Below the pieces are notes generated by a model. The model saw only the letters and a list, made by a program, of their open reading frames with translations, was not told the origin of the DNA and made no database searches. A program made the position numbers and the translations under genes. A stretch of 17,080 bases of DNA from CAVDRM01 sp963626285 (GTDB lineage: Bacteria; Bacillota; Clostridia; Christensenellales; Aristaeellaceae): the NCBI GenBank assembly GCA_963626285.1, contig CAVFWQ010000043.1:1-17080 (forward strand), written 5' to 3'. Shown one piece after another: positions 1-6,957 of the stretch. Position 1 is the stretch's first letter. Each line of letters opens with the position of its first letter.

Positions 1-47
1 ACGATGGCGATGACACGTCCTTGATGGACATGTTCCATGATGTTCAT
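1..47 (-). CDS. Partial aldolase start, KDPG/KHG aldolase-like (cut by window edge)
   Basis: An ATG at 47 reads leftward for about 15 codons and is cut by the window edge. The visible residues are MNIMEHVHQGRVIAI. An AAGAAGG ribosome binding site lies a suitable distance upstream, in the gap after the DapA-family gene. The 'G-[RK]-VIAI-V' opening resembles the first beta strand of 2-dehydro-3-deoxy-phosphogluconate / 4-hydroxy-2-oxoglutarate aldolases (Eda/KdgA). Those class I aldolases split 2-keto-3-deoxy sugar acids into pyruvate and an aldehyde, which suits the preceding dehydratase and aldolase genes. The identification rests on very few residues plus context, and another small metabolic enzyme cannot be excluded. 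It is the seventh visible gene of the minus-strand operon. Confidence 0.5.
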   Translation of the reverse strand, partial: MNIMEHVHQGRVIAI

Positions 48-90
48 AAAAAACGAACCTTCTTTAATTGAACGAATTGTGCGATATGCA

Positions 91-1005
91 TCATTTGTTG
101 TACTGCTTAAACAAGGGCGCGACACGCTCATAATGCTCGTCAAACAGCGAATCAAAGTACTTGTCCGCAGCAAAGGTGGGACGGCGGCAATAGTCACTGG
201 CGATGATACCGCGACGCATCAAAATGCGCTTTTCATAAGCGATAATCATTTCTTCATTTTGACGGATGTGGTTCAGAATGGGCAAAATGTAATTGCTGTG
301 GATATCCATGGCAGCGGCGCGGTTCCCGCCGATGTATTCATTATACATCTTCAGATAAATGTCAAACATGGAACAGCCAGGCATGGCGCCTTGAGCGCCG
401 CGGTCGAAGCATTCGATGAATTGATAGCCTGCATTGCCGACAAAAATGCTTGCATCTTCATGCAGGCGGGGGAGCAGAGCGGTCACATAGCCGCCGGCCG
501 GCTTGCATTCGATTTTATAGTATTTGATGTTGGGACATTCATCGTTCAAACGAGCAAATACGGAAGGGTCAATCGTTACGCCCGTCTGCATGGGTGCATA
601 CTGCGCCATGACAGGAATACTGACAGCCTGACCGATGGCCTTCATATGCTCATACAGAGCTGCAGCGCCGGGCTTCAGGAAAAACGGAGGAAGCATCATG
701 AGGCAGTCCGCGCCCAAATCCTCGTATAGCTTGGCACGCTCTGCTGCAAGCTCCGTAGCATGAAGGGTAACGGAAATGATGGACTGCGTGTCATACTGCT
801 TGCAAATGTCCGTTGTGAGCTTGGCTAACTTTAAACTTTCTTCATCGCTGAGCTTATAGTATTCTCCGGCAATTCCGAACAGCGTAACGCCTTGACAGCC
901 GCCCTTACACAGGGTATGCACGAGATTTTCGAAGCTCTTGTAATCGACTTCACCGTTTTCCGTAAAAGGAGTCGCAATAATCGCGCAAATACCTTTCAGT
1001 TCCAT
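91..1005 (-). CDS. DapA/NanA-family class I aldolase or dehydratase of sugar-acid catabolism
   Basis: This 304-residue protein has the length and layout of the dihydrodipicolinate synthase / N-acetylneuraminate lyase family. These are TIM-barrel enzymes that form a Schiff base with pyruvate or a 2-keto acid. The likely Schiff-base lysine is Lys164 (in YYKIE) and the partner tyrosine is Tyr136 (in AQYAP). The family GxxGE loop is present as GIAGE at 44-48. True DapA usually has GTTGE, and the YN.P motif is altered here, so lysine synthesis is unlikely. With a sugar-acid dehydratase directly upstream, it more probably cleaves or dehydrates a 2-keto-3-deoxy sugar acid. ATG at 1005 follows GGAGGAA, which overlaps the last codons of the dehydratase gene only 4 bases away, implying translational coupling. 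The exact substrate cannot be read from the sequence. Confidence 0.85.
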   Translation of the reverse strand: MELKGICAIIATPFTENGEVDYKSFENLVHTLCKGGCQGVTLFGIAGEYYKLSDEESLKLAKLTTDICKQYDTQSIISVTLHATELAAERAKLYEDLGADCLMMLPPFFLKPGAAALYEHMKAIGQAVSIPVMAQYAPMQTGVTIDPSVFARLNDECPNIKYYKIECKPAGGYVTALLPRLHEDASIFVGNAGYQFIECFDRGAQGAMPGCSMFDIYLKMYNEYIGGNRAAAMDIHSNYILPILNHIRQNEEMIIAYEKRILMRRGIIASDYCRRPTFAADKYFDSLFDEHYERVAPLFKQYNK

Positions 1006-1009
1006 TTGT

Positions 1010-2707
1010 TTATTCCTCCACTCTTGTTAAATAATCCAGATCACAGCCTTCATCGGCCTGCTGCACATGATCAATGAAATTGCGGACAAAACCGCGCTTA
1101 ATATCAGGATGCCCTTTTGGTTTGAAATTCTTCAGGCGTTCTTTAATGACTTCATCGCTCAGTTCCACTTCAATCAGATTCTCATCAACTTCAACATGAA
1201 TGATATCACCGTCACGCACTGCCGCCAGCGGTCCGCCTTCTTCGGATTCCGGCGACACATGGAGAATCACCGAGCCGAAACAGCCGCCGCTCATGCGGGA
1301 ATCCGTGACACGGAGATAGTCATCAATTCCTTTTTTGTGCAGCTTCGGCGGGACAGGCAGATAATTGCCGAATTCAGGCATACCGGGCGCACCCTTGGGG
1401 CCGTATCCGCGCAAAACAATGACCGTATTCTCATCGACATCGCTGCTTTCGTCGGCCAGCCATTTTTCCGCGACGGATAAATCATCAAACACTTTGGCAG
1501 GACCACGATGATGCATTAATCGCTCGGTGGCTGCACTGCGTTTGATGACGCAGCCGTTGGGCGCAAGGTTGCCTTTCAGAATACACATACCGCCGACAGG
1601 TGAAATAGGGGAGTTGATGGAGTGGATCACGCTGCGGTCGTAAGCATCATCCACGCTCTCCAGGATTTCACCCACGGTTTTTCCGGTGACGGTCATGCAA
1701 TGCAGATTCAGTTTACTCTTCAGCTCCTTCATCACGGCAGGCACACCGCCCGCGTTATGAAATTCAGCACCGACAGGATTCGTTCCGTGAGGCTTGACGT
1801 TGACAAGTAGCGGTGTGTCATTGCTGATTGTATCAAATTCCATCAGGTCAATATCAAAGCCGGCGCGATGCATGATAGCTTTCAAGTGAATCAGCAAATT
1901 GGTTGAGCCGCCGCAGGCCATCAACACGCGGATGGCATTGTGCACGGAATCCGGCGTGATGATGTCATGGACGCACAGATTCTCAGCCACCATTTCGACG
2001 ATACGGCGGCCTGTTTTTTCAGCTATGCGCATTTTTTCGGCAGATACGCCCAAGCTGGAGGCACTTCCGGGCAAAGCCATGCCAAGTGCCTCGGCCACGG
2101 TCTGACAGGTGTTTGCCGTTCCCATGATGGGGCAGGCACCAACACTGCCATACAGACAGCCAGCACGCTCCATCAGTTGTTCCCATGTAAGCTCACCGGA
2201 AATGTAACGGTTATACAGCTTGAATGTATCCGTGCCGCAGCACAGCGTTTCACCCTTATAATTACCCGGGAGCATAGCGCCGCCGGGCAGAAAAATGGTG
2301 GGCTTATCCACAGTCGCAGCCGCCATTAACTGAGCGGGGATATTTTTATCACAGCCGCCGATCAGTACAATTCCGTCAAACGGATGCCTCGCCATCAGTT
2401 CTTCCGTTTCAATGGACAACAGATTTCGATAAATCAGGCTGGACAGGTCAAAGAAGACCTCGCAGATAGAAAGCGTATTTACTTCCAGCGGGAAACCTCC
2501 TGCTGCCCATACGCCGCGTTTCACGGCTTCCGCCAACTGACGGAAATGCAGATGGCCTGGGTTTGTTTCAGCCCATGTATTCACAATACCGATTATCGGC
2601 TTGGAAATATCTATGTCGGTGTAGCCCATTGCCTGAAGCAGAGCGCTGCGCAGCAATTCCTGCCGATTATGCGGATGCTTCCAGTCATTGGAATTGTTGT
2701 TCTTCAT
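1010..2707 (-). CDS. IlvD/Edd-family sugar-acid dehydratase
   Basis: This 565-residue protein belongs to the IlvD/Edd family of Fe-S dehydratases, which convert 2,3-dihydroxy acids to 2-keto-3-deoxy acids. Visible family motifs are GGCDKNIPA (Cys119, Lys121), GACPIMGTAN (Cys192), GGSTN (266-270) and DSRMSGG (469-475, Ser473 being the likely catalytic serine), followed by HVSPES. The sequence resembles the sugar-acid branch (L-arabonate, D-xylonate and similar dehydratases) more than true dihydroxy-acid dehydratase of valine synthesis. Near residue 50, where the [2Fe-2S] subgroup carries a ligand Cys in a PCN motif, this protein has NPGH (49-52); E. coli IlvD, a [4Fe-4S] enzyme, has PGH there. 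Cytoplasmic, oxygen-sensitive activity is expected. The start is well supported: ATG at 2707 follows GGAGGAG. It lies 15 bases after the SDR gene. The substrate is unassigned. Confidence 0.88.
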   Translation of the reverse strand: MKNNNSNDWKHPHNRQELLRSALLQAMGYTDIDISKPIIGIVNTWAETNPGHLHFRQLAEAVKRGVWAAGGFPLEVNTLSICEVFFDLSSLIYRNLLSIETEELMARHPFDGIVLIGGCDKNIPAQLMAAATVDKPTIFLPGGAMLPGNYKGETLCCGTDTFKLYNRYISGELTWEQLMERAGCLYGSVGACPIMGTANTCQTVAEALGMALPGSASSLGVSAEKMRIAEKTGRRIVEMVAENLCVHDIITPDSVHNAIRVLMACGGSTNLLIHLKAIMHRAGFDIDLMEFDTISNDTPLLVNVKPHGTNPVGAEFHNAGGVPAVMKELKSKLNLHCMTVTGKTVGEILESVDDAYDRSVIHSINSPISPVGGMCILKGNLAPNGCVIKRSAATERLMHHRGPAKVFDDLSVAEKWLADESSDVDENTVIVLRGYGPKGAPGMPEFGNYLPVPPKLHKKGIDDYLRVTDSRMSGGCFGSVILHVSPESEEGGPLAAVRDGDIIHVEVDENLIEVELSDEVIKERLKNFKPKGHPDIKRGFVRNFIDHVQQADEGCDLDYLTRVEE

Positions 2708-2722
2708 AAAGCTCCTCCTTAT

Positions 2723-3487
2723 TTACAACCCATAGCGTTCGCCGGGGTATGCCAGAAGTGTTGCGCCGCCATCGGCCAGTAAGATATTGCCGGTAATGGA
2801 AGCAGCGGCGGGCGATTCATAGAACAAGACCATTTGGCCGATTTCTTCCGGCTGTACCCAGCGTTTGAGCGGAATGATGGAGTAGGTCGCCTTTACGTCA
2901 TCGGCCAAGGTACGGGGCGTGGCTGTCCAGCCGGGCGCAATGCAGTTGACACGGATATTATCCTTGGCATATTCCGCGGCAGCATGCCGAGTGAGCTTGC
3001 ACAAAGCGGTTTTGATAGAGCCATATACAGAAGCTTGCGGCACCTGCTGGAAGGCATTGCTGGAGGAAATCACCACAATATTCCCGCCTTTACCGATTTT
3101 TGCCATGATATTGGCCGCAGACTGGATACAGAAGTATGCGCTCTTAAAGTCCACGCCGACTAGTTTATCAAACAGCTCTTCATCCGTCTCTTCAAATTTC
3201 GATTTTAGGGTAATGCCGGAATTATTGACATACAGGTCTAAGCCGCCCAACAGCTTTACACCCTCGTCAAAGAGCTCGTGTACATCACCCACCTTGCTTA
3301 AATCGCCCCGAAGCGGATAGGCTTTGCAGCCGGCTTCCCGAATCATTCGGCAGGTATCTTCCGCGCCTTCGGCGTTTCCGTGATAATGCACCACCACATC
3401 GTAGCCGGCCTTGCCCAATTCGATGGCAATACCCTTTCCGATTCCGCCGCCTGCGCCTGAAACCAACGCTTTTTTATGCTCCGTCAT
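2723..3487 (-). CDS. Short-chain dehydrogenase/reductase (SDR), sugar dehydrogenase-like
   Basis: A classical SDR of 254 residues from the chosen start. Positions below count from an ATG three codons earlier (3496): GAGGGIG at 14-20 is the Rossmann dinucleotide loop, NNSG at 91-94 the structural motif, Ser145 with Tyr158-x3-Lys162 the catalytic set, and PGW at 188-190 follows. The C-terminal ITGNILLADGG is typical of glucose 1-dehydrogenase/FabG-like members. The start at 3487 is preferred: GAAAGGA lies 9 bases before that ATG, but only one base before the earlier ATG at 3496. In this operon it probably oxidises the imported sugar or interconverts a sugar acid before dehydration. Cofactor preference and substrate are not certain. 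It sits between the inner permease gene and the dehydratase gene, without an intervening terminator. Confidence 0.87.
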   Translation of the reverse strand: MTEHKKALVSGAGGGIGKGIAIELGKAGYDVVVHYHGNAEGAEDTCRMIREAGCKAYPLRGDLSKVGDVHELFDEGVKLLGGLDLYVNNSGITLKSKFEETDEELFDKLVGVDFKSAYFCIQSAANIMAKIGKGGNIVVISSSNAFQQVPQASVYGSIKTALCKLTRHAAAEYAKDNIRVNCIAPGWTATPRTLADDVKATYSIIPLKRWVQPEEIGQMVLFYESPAAASITGNILLADGGATLLAYPGERYGL

Positions 3488-3520
3488 GCACTTCATTCCT
3501 TTCTATCGTTTTCATTGGGT

Positions 3521-4360
3521 TTATTCTTTTACGGCACCGCCCGTTAAGCCTGCCACCATGTATTTTTGAAAAATCAGGAACAGAAGCAGGACGGGCAATG
3601 AGGCAACAACAGAAATGGTCATCATACCGGAATAGTCAAAGCCGAATTCGCCTAAAAAGGATTCCGAAATGCCGACAGGCAAGGTCTTTTTCGGCGTTTT
3701 GGTCATAATGACCAGACCGAGCAGATAGTCATCCCAGCTCATTAAGAAGGCATAGATGCCGACGGCCAGCATACCGGGCTTCAGAAGCGGAACAACGATT
3801 TGCATCATCGTGCGGAAACGACCGCAGCCATCCACGCGAGCCGCTTCATCCAGAGAGCGGGGCACGCTGTCGCAGAAGGACTTCAGCATCCAGACAGACA
3901 AAGGCAGTGACATGGCGACATCGGCTAACGCAAGCCCGAAATAATTGTTCATGAGCTTGAACTTTGAGAAAAATTCATAGAGAGAAATTAAAATGACGAC
4001 CGTCGGGAATACCTGTGCCGAAAGTGTGATGGTCATGATGCCCTTGCGTCCTGGATAGCGGAAGCGCGACAGGGAGTAACCGGCGAATACGGAAAACAGC
4101 AAGTCAACGACGACCGTAATGCTGGCGACAATCAGACTGTTCCCGATGTAGCGCATATATTTGATATTCCGGAAAATGGCCGTATAGCTATCCATCGTCG
4201 AGAAGGTCGGATATAGCTGCGGCGGCAGCCGCATCAACACGCTGTTATCCTTCAGGCTGGAGATGAACATCCAGTAAATCGGAAATACAAACAGGAACAG
4301 CAGCAGGATAATGACGAAATAGGTGAGGAACTTTTTCAAAGGCGTCTCTTTGGTAATCAT
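3521..4360 (-). CDS. CUT1 sugar ABC transporter permease, MalG-type
   Basis: Integral membrane subunit of a carbohydrate-uptake ABC importer, 279 residues. It opens with a hydrophobic helix (about 11-33), and further hydrophobic stretches give the roughly six helices usual for MalG-like permeases. The EAA loop that docks on the ATPase is visible at 172-191 (begins EAARVDGCG, ends VVP). The start at 4360 is chosen because GAGGAGG lies 8 bases before this ATG. A longer TTG-initiated frame from 4387 would overlap the upstream permease and has no spaced ribosome binding site. The upstream gene stops 13 bases before this start. It should pair with that permease and with the binding protein. No ATPase gene is in the operon, so a shared MsmX/UgpC-type ATPase encoded elsewhere is inferred. 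Confidence 0.92.
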   Translation of the reverse strand: MITKETPLKKFLTYFVIILLLFLFVFPIYWMFISSLKDNSVLMRLPPQLYPTFSTMDSYTAIFRNIKYMRYIGNSLIVASITVVVDLLFSVFAGYSLSRFRYPGRKGIMTITLSAQVFPTVVILISLYEFFSKFKLMNNYFGLALADVAMSLPLSVWMLKSFCDSVPRSLDEAARVDGCGRFRTMMQIVVPLLKPGMLAVGIYAFLMSWDDYLLGLVIMTKTPKKTLPVGISESFLGEFGFDYSGMMTISVVASLPVLLLFLIFQKYMVAGLTGGAVKE

Positions 4361-4373
4361 TGCTGAAGCCTCC

Positions 4374-5309
4374 TCACAGTTCGTCAAAACGTCGAGTAAA
4401 GTGGTTGTAAAGCGTGATGCCCGTGCCTAAAATCAACATCCATACCACACCGATTGCAGCGCCGGCGCCGAGATTCATGTTGGTAAAGGCAATGCGATAG
4501 GTGGCCAAGGACATGGTCATTGTTTTATCCATCGGACCGCCCTGCGTCATATTGCGGATGATGGTGAATTGCTGGAAGGAAGCCATGACGCAAGTGATGA
4601 CCGTGTTGCCGATGACCGTTTTAATGGATGGCAGCTTGACGCGGAAGAAGGTTTGAAATGTATTTGCGCCGTCAATGGCAGCTGCCTCGATTAAATCCAT
4701 ATTGATGGACTGGAGACCCGCCAGCAGCATGACCAGCATATAGGGTGTCTGCCGCCAGACGACCGCAATGATGACGGTTATCATAGCGCGGTCAGGGCTG
4801 AGCAGCCATTGCATATTGGGGTCTGAAATCAGATGCAGCTTATACAGCACATAGTCAATCAAGCCGTACTGCGCATTAAAGAGCCAAGACCACAAAAGAG
4901 CGGTAACGATAGAGGGAATCGTCCAAGACATCAGATAAAGTGAGCGGAAAACAGTGCGACCTTTTATATTCGTATTCAGCAGCAGCGCGATGCACATACC
5001 GATAATCAATTCCAAACCGACAGTGCCTAAGGTAAAAATCAATGTTCGACCGAGCTGAGCGGGAAAGCCATCATTGAAAATGGTGACGTAGTTTTGGAAT
5101 CTGTTCCATTGAGGACCCTTTTTGATGGTCAAAAAGGTATAGTCATAAAAGCTCATCGCAATGCCCTTCACGATAGGGAAGAGAATAACGAGCGCAAACA
5201 CGATAAAAGTCGGCAATAAAAGAGCATAGCCAAAGAGATTGTCGGCAATCTTCTCGGCAGAACGGCTTTTAGGACGGCGATGATTGATAACAACGGGTTT
5301 TGTTGGCAA
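4374..5309 (-). CDS. CUT1 sugar ABC transporter permease, MalF/UgpA-type
   Basis: Partner membrane subunit of the same importer, 311 residues from the chosen start. It has a basic N-terminus (HRRPKSRSAEK), a first helix at about 27-50, a periplasm-facing segment, and later helices. The EAA loop lies at 208-227 (begins EAAAIDGANTF, ends KLP). The start is inferred to be TTG at 5309: AAAGGAGG ends 8 bases before it. A GTG at 5342 in the same frame would add 11 residues, but its nearest GAGGT is almost touching the codon. The hairpin at 5373-5407 lies between this gene and the binding-protein gene. Function follows from the family; substrate specificity is set mainly by the binding protein and is unknown. 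Confidence 0.9.
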   Translation of the reverse strand: MPTKPVVINHRRPKSRSAEKIADNLFGYALLLPTFIVFALVILFPIVKGIAMSFYDYTFLTIKKGPQWNRFQNYVTIFNDGFPAQLGRTLIFTLGTVGLELIIGMCIALLLNTNIKGRTVFRSLYLMSWTIPSIVTALLWSWLFNAQYGLIDYVLYKLHLISDPNMQWLLSPDRAMITVIIAVVWRQTPYMLVMLLAGLQSINMDLIEAAAIDGANTFQTFFRVKLPSIKTVIGNTVITCVMASFQQFTIIRNMTQGGPMDKTMTMSLATYRIAFTNMNLGAGAAIGVVWMLILGTGITLYNHFTRRFDEL

Positions 5310-5372
5310 GGCGGCAGCCTCCTTTGGGATATCTTGAGGCACACCTCATTTGCGCGGTGTTGCCTTGAGAAA

Positions 5373-5407
5373 GCGCGGGAGGATGAGCGGACCTCATCCC
5401 CGCCGCG
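5373..5407. repeat. Intergenic hairpin between binding-protein and permease genes
   Basis: A perfect 7-bp stem (5381-5387 with 5393-5399, loop of 5) sits in the gap after the binding-protein gene. It can be extended by several G-C pairs through small bulges to about 5373-5407. No U-run follows on the minus-strand transcript, so it is not a strong intrinsic terminator. Hairpins in this place, as between E. coli malE and malF, commonly stabilise the upstream message and so favour excess binding protein. That role is inferred from position. Confidence 0.6.
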
Positions 5408-5424
5408 AAACAGAAGAGCAAAAC

Positions 5425-6657
5425 TTACTTGTAGTATTCAGACAGTGCTTCGGCGGTCTCCGCAACCACCTTGGCAGGTTCTTCCAAACCGATGGTCAGG
5501 CTCTGAACGCCCTTAGCGATTGCTTCCATTGCAGCCACAAAGCTGGAAGTCTGCACGGGCAGAGACTTGGCAGTGGGAGCCATCTTAAAGAAGACAGCCG
5601 TCGTGCCTTCCACATTTTGGAAATAGGGCAGGGCTTCTACGCTGTAGCGGGCGCAGATGACGGAATTATGCTGAGTGTACAGTTCCATGCCTTCAGAGCC
5701 GGTCAGATAGTCAACCAGCAGAGCGCATTCTTCGGGATGTTCCGTGCCTTCAAACACGCAGATATGATGGTCGGAGGTGATGGTAGAGGTTTCCGGAATA
5801 TTGGCAACTGCCAGATTGATCTTGGAGAAATTGGCGACCTGAGAGGGAGCATCGATGTGGAAGGCAACCTGCCCATTGCCGAACAGCGAACGATTATCCA
5901 CAATCTGCAGGCCGGTGGCGATGACGCCTTCCTTTACTAAATCCTGAAGCTCGGTATACGCAGCGACAGTTGCTTCGGAATTGAAGGCAATCGAGCCGTC
6001 CTCAGCGAAAAATTCAGCGCCGTGAGCCCAGATGTTTGGCAGGATGCCGTAGCCGGCGTTTGCAAGCACCTGCGTGCCCAGAGTGAGGCCGTACACGGTG
6101 TTGCCTTCGGCGTTCTTGCCAAGTTTGGCAACGTCACGAGCCATCTGAATGTATTCAGCCCAAGTCGTGGGAACATGGTCATAACCGGCAGCTGCCAGCA
6201 GATCCATATTGCAGTACAGACCGAAGGGCTGCATGATCCAAGCAGCGGAATAGTGCTTGCCGTTGATGATGGTGCCTTCCATAGAGCCGGTATAGAAATC
6301 GGCGATCGTGGCTTCATCAAACAGCTCTTCCAGCGGAATGACGCCATCCATTTCAACATAAGCGGCGACCCACTGATTGGAAACCTGTGCAACGTCAGGT
6401 GCAGAGCCGGAGGCAACGCGGGTCAGCAGAGAGGTGTTAACGCCGTCGTAGTTGCTTTCGGTCACTTCAACGGTGATCCACGGATATTTTGCCATGAAGC
6501 CTTCAATCATGGCATGGAAGGCATCGGCAGTGGTGGTTTCCGCTGCGCCCCAGCAGAGGAATTCGATGGTGACAGGCTCATTCTCTTCGGCTGTGGCGAA
6601 CACGGTCATGGAGCAAAGCATAGTCAGAGCAAGTACGAGTGCTGCGAGTTTCTTCAT
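5425..6657 (-). CDS. Extracellular sugar-binding protein (family 1, CUT1 ABC importer)
   Basis: First gene of the catabolic operon, 410 residues, within the usual size of family 1 solute-binding proteins. The N-terminus MKKLAALVLALTMLCS is a signal peptide, with a likely signal peptidase I cut after ATA near residue 23. No good lipobox precedes the only nearby Cys, so lipid anchoring is not supported. The mature part shows family features such as TIEFLCWGA at the start, a GSAPDVAQ segment and PTTWAEY. Start choice: ATG at 6657 has GAAAGGA about 11 bases upstream, whereas an ATG at 6669 overlaps that site. It captures the sugar outside the membrane and delivers it to the two permeases. Expression is probably controlled by the adjacent LacI-type regulator through the promoter near 6767-6794. 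The ligand is not identifiable. Confidence 0.92.
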   Translation of the reverse strand: MKKLAALVLALTMLCSMTVFATAEENEPVTIEFLCWGAAETTTADAFHAMIEGFMAKYPWITVEVTESNYDGVNTSLLTRVASGSAPDVAQVSNQWVAAYVEMDGVIPLEELFDEATIADFYTGSMEGTIINGKHYSAAWIMQPFGLYCNMDLLAAAGYDHVPTTWAEYIQMARDVAKLGKNAEGNTVYGLTLGTQVLANAGYGILPNIWAHGAEFFAEDGSIAFNSEATVAAYTELQDLVKEGVIATGLQIVDNRSLFGNGQVAFHIDAPSQVANFSKINLAVANIPETSTITSDHHICVFEGTEHPEECALLVDYLTGSEGMELYTQHNSVICARYSVEALPYFQNVEGTTAVFFKMAPTAKSLPVQTSSFVAAMEAIAKGVQSLTIGLEEPAKVVAETAEALSEYYK

Positions 6658-6700
6658 GGGTATGATCATCCTTTCGTTCTTTTTTGCATAGGCAATCGTA

Positions 6701-6735
6701 GATGAAAACAGATTTTGCTCATAATCTGTTTCATT
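6701..6735. promoter_or_regulatory. Palindrome in leader of the sugar operon (candidate LacI-family operator)
   Basis: An inverted repeat pairs AACAGATT (6707-6714) with AATCTGTT (6723-6730). It extends outward to about 35 bp with one bulged A. It lies downstream of the predicted operon promoter, inside the untranslated leader. It could be an operator or an RNA hairpin. It resembles the palindrome at 6866-6891 in its AAACA/TGTTT arms. A LacI-family site is inferred; the classical central CG is absent. Confidence 0.45.
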
Positions 6736-6756
6736 TTAAGTACGACCGTCCGTTGC

Positions 6757-6780
6757 TGTTATGTATATTATAACATACAT
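6757..6780. promoter_or_regulatory. Nested palindromes overlapping the operon -10 box
   Basis: Two overlapping inverted repeats are visible: TGTTAT/ATAACA (6757-6762 with 6770-6775) and ATGTAT/ATACAT (6761-6766 with 6775-6780). Both cover the predicted -10 box of the minus-strand promoter, so a bound repressor would block RNA polymerase. Part of the symmetry may simply reflect AT-rich promoter sequence. Confidence 0.4.
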
Positions 6781-6794
6781 TTATGCTTTGTCAA
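6767..6794 (-). promoter_or_regulatory. Sigma-A-type promoter of the sugar operon
   Basis: On the minus strand a perfect -35 TTGACA (6794-6789) is followed by a 16-bp spacer and a perfect -10 TATAAT (6772-6767), with a TGn extension before the -10. Transcription would begin near 6760, giving a leader of about 100 bases before the binding-protein gene. This is close to consensus and should need repression to stay off, which suits the neighbouring LacI-family gene. Confidence 0.8.
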
Positions 6795-6865
6795 TATAAT
6801 TATTTGAATAAAAATAAAATTATTTCCAAATAAGACATCATAAATGGAAAAAGAATGAAACACAA

Positions 6866-6891
6866 GAAACAAAAAGCATAAAATTTGTTTC
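6866..6891. promoter_or_regulatory. Palindrome upstream of lacI-type gene (candidate operator)
   Basis: Perfect 8-bp arms GAAACAAA (6866-6873) and TTTGTTTC (6884-6891) are separated by 10 bases. The site lies just before the predicted -35 of the regulator gene. Its centre is 160 bp from the centre of the leader palindrome at 6701-6735, so a dimer of dimers could bind both by looping. Operator function is inferred. Confidence 0.4.
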
Positions 6892-6899
6892 GTTTACTA

Positions 6900-6928
6900 T
6901 TGCTTTATTTCATTTTTTCTGTTATCAT
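6900..6928 (+). promoter_or_regulatory. Probable promoter of the LacI-family regulator gene
   Basis: TTGCTT (6900-6905) and TATCAT (6923-6928) are separated by 17 bp on the plus strand. Transcription would start near 6935, leaving a short leader with a strong GGGGAGGG ribosome binding site before the ATG at 6958. Both boxes are moderate matches. Confidence 0.5.
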
Positions 6929-6957
6929 AAATACTGAATCCACGGGGAGGGTATCAT

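Noticed and set aside
37..729. Long plus-strand open frame opposite the DapA-family gene
   Set aside because: It is antisense to a clear enzyme with catalytic residues and has no family motifs or ribosome binding site.
91..1005. Assignment as dapA of lysine synthesis
   Set aside because: The GTTGE threonines and the YN.P motif are altered, and the neighbours are sugar-acid genes.
1010..2707. Assignment as ilvD of branched-chain amino acid synthesis
   Set aside because: The operon context (sugar importer, SDR, aldolases) and sugar-acid-type motifs fit a catabolic dehydratase better, and no other ilv gene is nearby.
6022..6705. 227-codon plus-strand frame opposite the binding-protein gene
   Set aside because: It is a shadow of the signal-peptide-bearing binding protein and shows no recognisable domain.
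6823..6850. TTTCCA/TGGAAA inverted repeat as an additional operator
   Set aside because: The arms are 6 bp with a 16-base gap in very AT-rich DNA, which is expected by chance.
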